A stretch of 5,129 bases of DNA from Methanomassiliicoccaceae archaeon (GTDB lineage Archaea; Thermoplasmatota; Thermoplasmata; Methanomassiliicoccales; Methanomethylophilaceae), in assembly GCA_009778265.1 (NCBI GenBank), contig WRKA01000112.1:1-5129 (forward strand). Reading direction: 5' to 3'. This document shows positions 4,701 to 5,129 of the stretch, piece after piece. The notes beneath the pieces were generated by a model. It had not been told where the DNA came from. It did not search any database and saw nothing but the letters and a program-made list of their open reading frames with translations. The first letter of the stretch is position 1. Each line of letters opens with the position of its first letter. Position numbers and translations under genes: made by a program.

Positions 4701-5129
4701 CACGGAAGAGTTCGAGGCCGAATTCGATAACGAACTTGAGGTATATGTGATAAGGAACATAACGGGCGATATACAGATATTCGTGAACATATTGACGAAC
4801 ATTTCATTCGTCGCCGATCAGAACGGCGGTTCCGTTGGCGTTTCGACGACAGTGAGCATAACCGTGAATTTCTGTAAGGATGTTACGGGATTTGACGAGA
4901 ACGCGGTGAAGATAACCTTCGGCAGCGGATCGGCGACCGTAGTTTCGGTCACCGGATCCGGCGACACGTATGTGATCACACTTACGGACGTTACAGAGGG
5001 AAAGATATTGCTGACGATCAGCGATTTCGATCATTACAAAGTGATCGGTAACTCGACGGTGGTGGATGTTTACGAGGACCTCAGAACAGAGGTATCATTC
5101 ATCGCAGAACAGAACGGCGGTTCCGCCGG
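1747..5129 (+). CDS. Giant secreted/surface protein: LRR_5 (BspA-like) repeats plus tandem beta-sandwich repeats, C-terminus beyond the window
   Basis: The frame is open for 1127 codons with no stop, so this is the N-terminal part of a larger protein. Order seen: basic N-terminus (MKKIKTDNSEMRAHGR); hydrophobic segment about 18-39, a signal peptide or anchor with possible cleavage after A42; beta-rich lead-in (43-105); four BspA-like leucine-rich repeats (about 109-215) with the IGxxAF signature; a long series of beta-rich domains (about 240-1018), several with EGYxF or aromatic-DG-W motifs recalling InlB B-type repeats; then 97-residue repeats (1019 on) whose VNFCKDVTGFDENAV and TGSGDTYVITL segments resemble bacterial Ig-like Big_12 domains. 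The chain is acidic and has few cysteines and no recognised catalytic domain. Twelve N-x-S/T sequons are present. It has its own promoter and long leader. A role as adhesin or envelope protein is inferred from architecture; ligand and anchor type are unknown. Confidence 0.92.
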   Translation, partial: MKKIKTDNSEMRAHGRSAVLVLTIAVMLTVTAFAFVSLLPSADNENDATLGYVGERFDIDNLRYEILTEPQNGVTDYGTVVLMGPVSGANGSDIHPQITVTRATVVYRVTEIAASAFENTSNGYPHFNIADFSGGYIEKIGNNAFKGCTGLQIVDFTGCPVTYIGSGAFEMKGNPDLTTIIFTGDDPITIGSNAFSGLKNLQSVSLPAGTVITGTGLPGTVTLVYVDGPGYATGSRAAGNVTINFNITDTENKYGIRIGTTQGGAQLFEDELAGPSLSMTFGNPSNASTFYITLINLTHSVSIVNTSADGYYEYSTDGGVTWDSFVNDEAKISKGDTMWINGVPMNIYDHEFAWGDANTGYFVNGEGYLVVEYSDALAGNVLSLEEGSFVQIEYAVTIVVDDDGYDAADLGYYLLDDGAISGSLIAITDNAIGGLRFGDMIMIVLDSEDPSGIVFICSYGIADAGTEGFTIVIDENVKNREVIINGAFGYPIKFAAGEGYQFGTENGYEFTDVNGNIFAPAKMSDPVIFYVTLDEAYSRSVLAVSADTLAEPLEGVVNDNVYTYSLDAQGCPVTVTVGTLAKNTYDLSFTVTGEENGEASVVTDEMPAITDGVLIYSFEHGTEITLSITPDTDNMFILFVGGEEIWTDEPEEGQPHIYTFFLYGDIEVSVEFVRGHSVSLVTENGDHGSLEYSYDGVEWAPIYGGEGRTVYQGEDLFIKVTASEGYMFLYGINDDGYAAVGLDGNVITLTPSWDVILTISFIKIQTVSVLINGEEGAVLYFDGNEGEFIPIADGWSGIFGYGDEVMMKIVASEGHEFTLIGTDADIDGNGVFTFIVTDDAVLTVEFTVKVFTVTVIIDGEGGDVLYFDENEEEFVPIVSGAGFAIGYNGTITFSIEPYTGFTFSVDGLRAKATGTIILNVTDDTDLTVTFIELYEVTFPDAPENYTIEAYDGQEMNVVSGGDFMFTVEADEGYTVGTVIYTIDDGTEEFEAEFDNELEVYVIRNITGDIQIFVNILTNISFVADQNGGSVGVSTTVSITVNFCKDVTGFDENAVKITFGSGSATVVSVTGSGDTYVITLTDVTEGKILLTISDFDHYKVIGNSTVVDVYEDLRTEVSFIAEQNGGSA
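1798..1863 (+). other. Signal peptide or N-terminal membrane anchor of the large protein
   Basis: Residues 18-39 form an uncharged run (starting AVLVLTIAVMLTVTAF) after an N-terminus with five Lys/Arg residues. Sec signal peptidase might cut after PSA (42), just before the acidic DNEND. An uncleaved anchor cannot be excluded. Confidence 0.75.
2071..2391 (+). repeat. Four BspA-like leucine-rich repeats (LRR_5 type)
   Basis: Repeat starts are VTEIAASAF (109), IEKIGNNAF (137), VTYIGSGAF (161) and ITIGSNAF (188), spaced about 24-28 residues. They are followed by FKGCTGLQIVDF, PDLTTIIF and LKNLQSVSL segments. The IGxxAFxGCxxLxxv pattern is the hallmark of the LRR_5/BspA family, common in host-associated bacteria, protists and gut archaea and often linked to adhesion. 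Confidence 0.88.
2677..2721 (+). repeat. Aromatic-DG-W motif, copy 1 (residues 311-325)
   Basis: YYEYSTDGGVTWDSF includes STDGGVTW, a match to the Asp-box pattern S-x-D-x-G-x-T-W. A degenerate relative, LEYSYDGVEWAPI, occurs at residues 690-702 (nt 3814-3852). The shared position early in a beta domain suggests distant copies of one module. Confidence 0.45.
4045..4560 (+). repeat. Two 86-residue tandem beta repeats (residues 767-852 and 853-938)
   Basis: Both units share, in order, a strand pattern V-x-I-x-G-E-x-G, then VLYFD, then an acidic turn, F-[IV]-P-I, G-[YF]-x-[IV]-x-[IV], and VTDD-x-[DV]-LTV-x-F. At DNA level the 15-mer GTGCTGTACTTCGAC occurs at 4078-4092 and again at 4336-4350, exactly 258 bp later. 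Related but more diverged units precede (585-766) and follow (936-1018). Confidence 0.8.
4801..5129 (+). repeat. 97-residue Ig-like (Big_12-like) tandem repeat, second copy cut by the window
   Basis: ISFVADQNGGSV (1019-1030) recurs as VSFIAEQNGGSA (1116-1127), 97 residues later. The 16-mer CAGAACGGCGGTTCCG is identical at 4819-4834 and 5110-5125, 291 bp apart. Between them lie VNFCKDVTGFDENAV, TGSGDTYVITLTDV and GKILLTISD, which resemble the strand pattern of bacterial Ig-like Big_12 domains. The array probably continues past the window. Confidence 0.75.

Overview
The window looks like chromosomal DNA from an anaerobic archaeon. Evidence for this is the AT-rich, TATA-like boxes upstream of genes (the clearest is a CGAAAAG element followed by TTTATATG at 1622-1638), GGAGGTGAT-type ribosome binding sites, an iron-sulfur flavoprotein of the kind common in methanogens, and a giant secreted leucine-rich-repeat/beta-repeat protein. 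The combination fits Thermoplasmata-related gut methanogens (Methanomassiliicoccales type), but no 16S rRNA or methanogenesis marker is present, so that placement is inference.

Layout: (1) 1-196, minus strand: the first 65 codons of a gene that leaves the window, with its own TATA box and a strong ribosome binding site; its function is not established, with at most a faint HisA-like resemblance. (2) 319-885, minus: a complete iron-sulfur flavoprotein with a C-x2-C-x2-C-x5-C cluster motif and a GTG start, followed by a GC-rich hairpin. (3) 886-1079: a 194-bp divergent control region with AT boxes facing both ways, a 13-bp palindrome and a 10-bp motif repeated once in each leader. (4) 1080-1454, plus: a complete 124-residue desulfoferrodoxin (2Fe superoxide reductase) with every expected metal ligand, followed by two hairpins and a T7 tract. 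(5) 1545-1746: an AT-rich regulatory region with two TATA-like boxes and two short repeat pairs. (6) 1747 to the window end, plus: the first 1127 codons of a very large secreted or cell-surface protein, still open at the edge.

The flavoprotein and desulfoferrodoxin are divergent neighbours and plausibly form a small oxygen/superoxide defence module: the second reduces superoxide to peroxide, and members of the first family can reduce O2 and H2O2. The large protein is a separate transcription unit. It reads as a signal/anchor segment, then BspA-like (LRR_5) leucine-rich repeats, then a long series of beta-sandwich-like repeats of about 83-97 residues whose type changes along the chain. It is probably an adhesin or envelope protein facing the host or other microbes.
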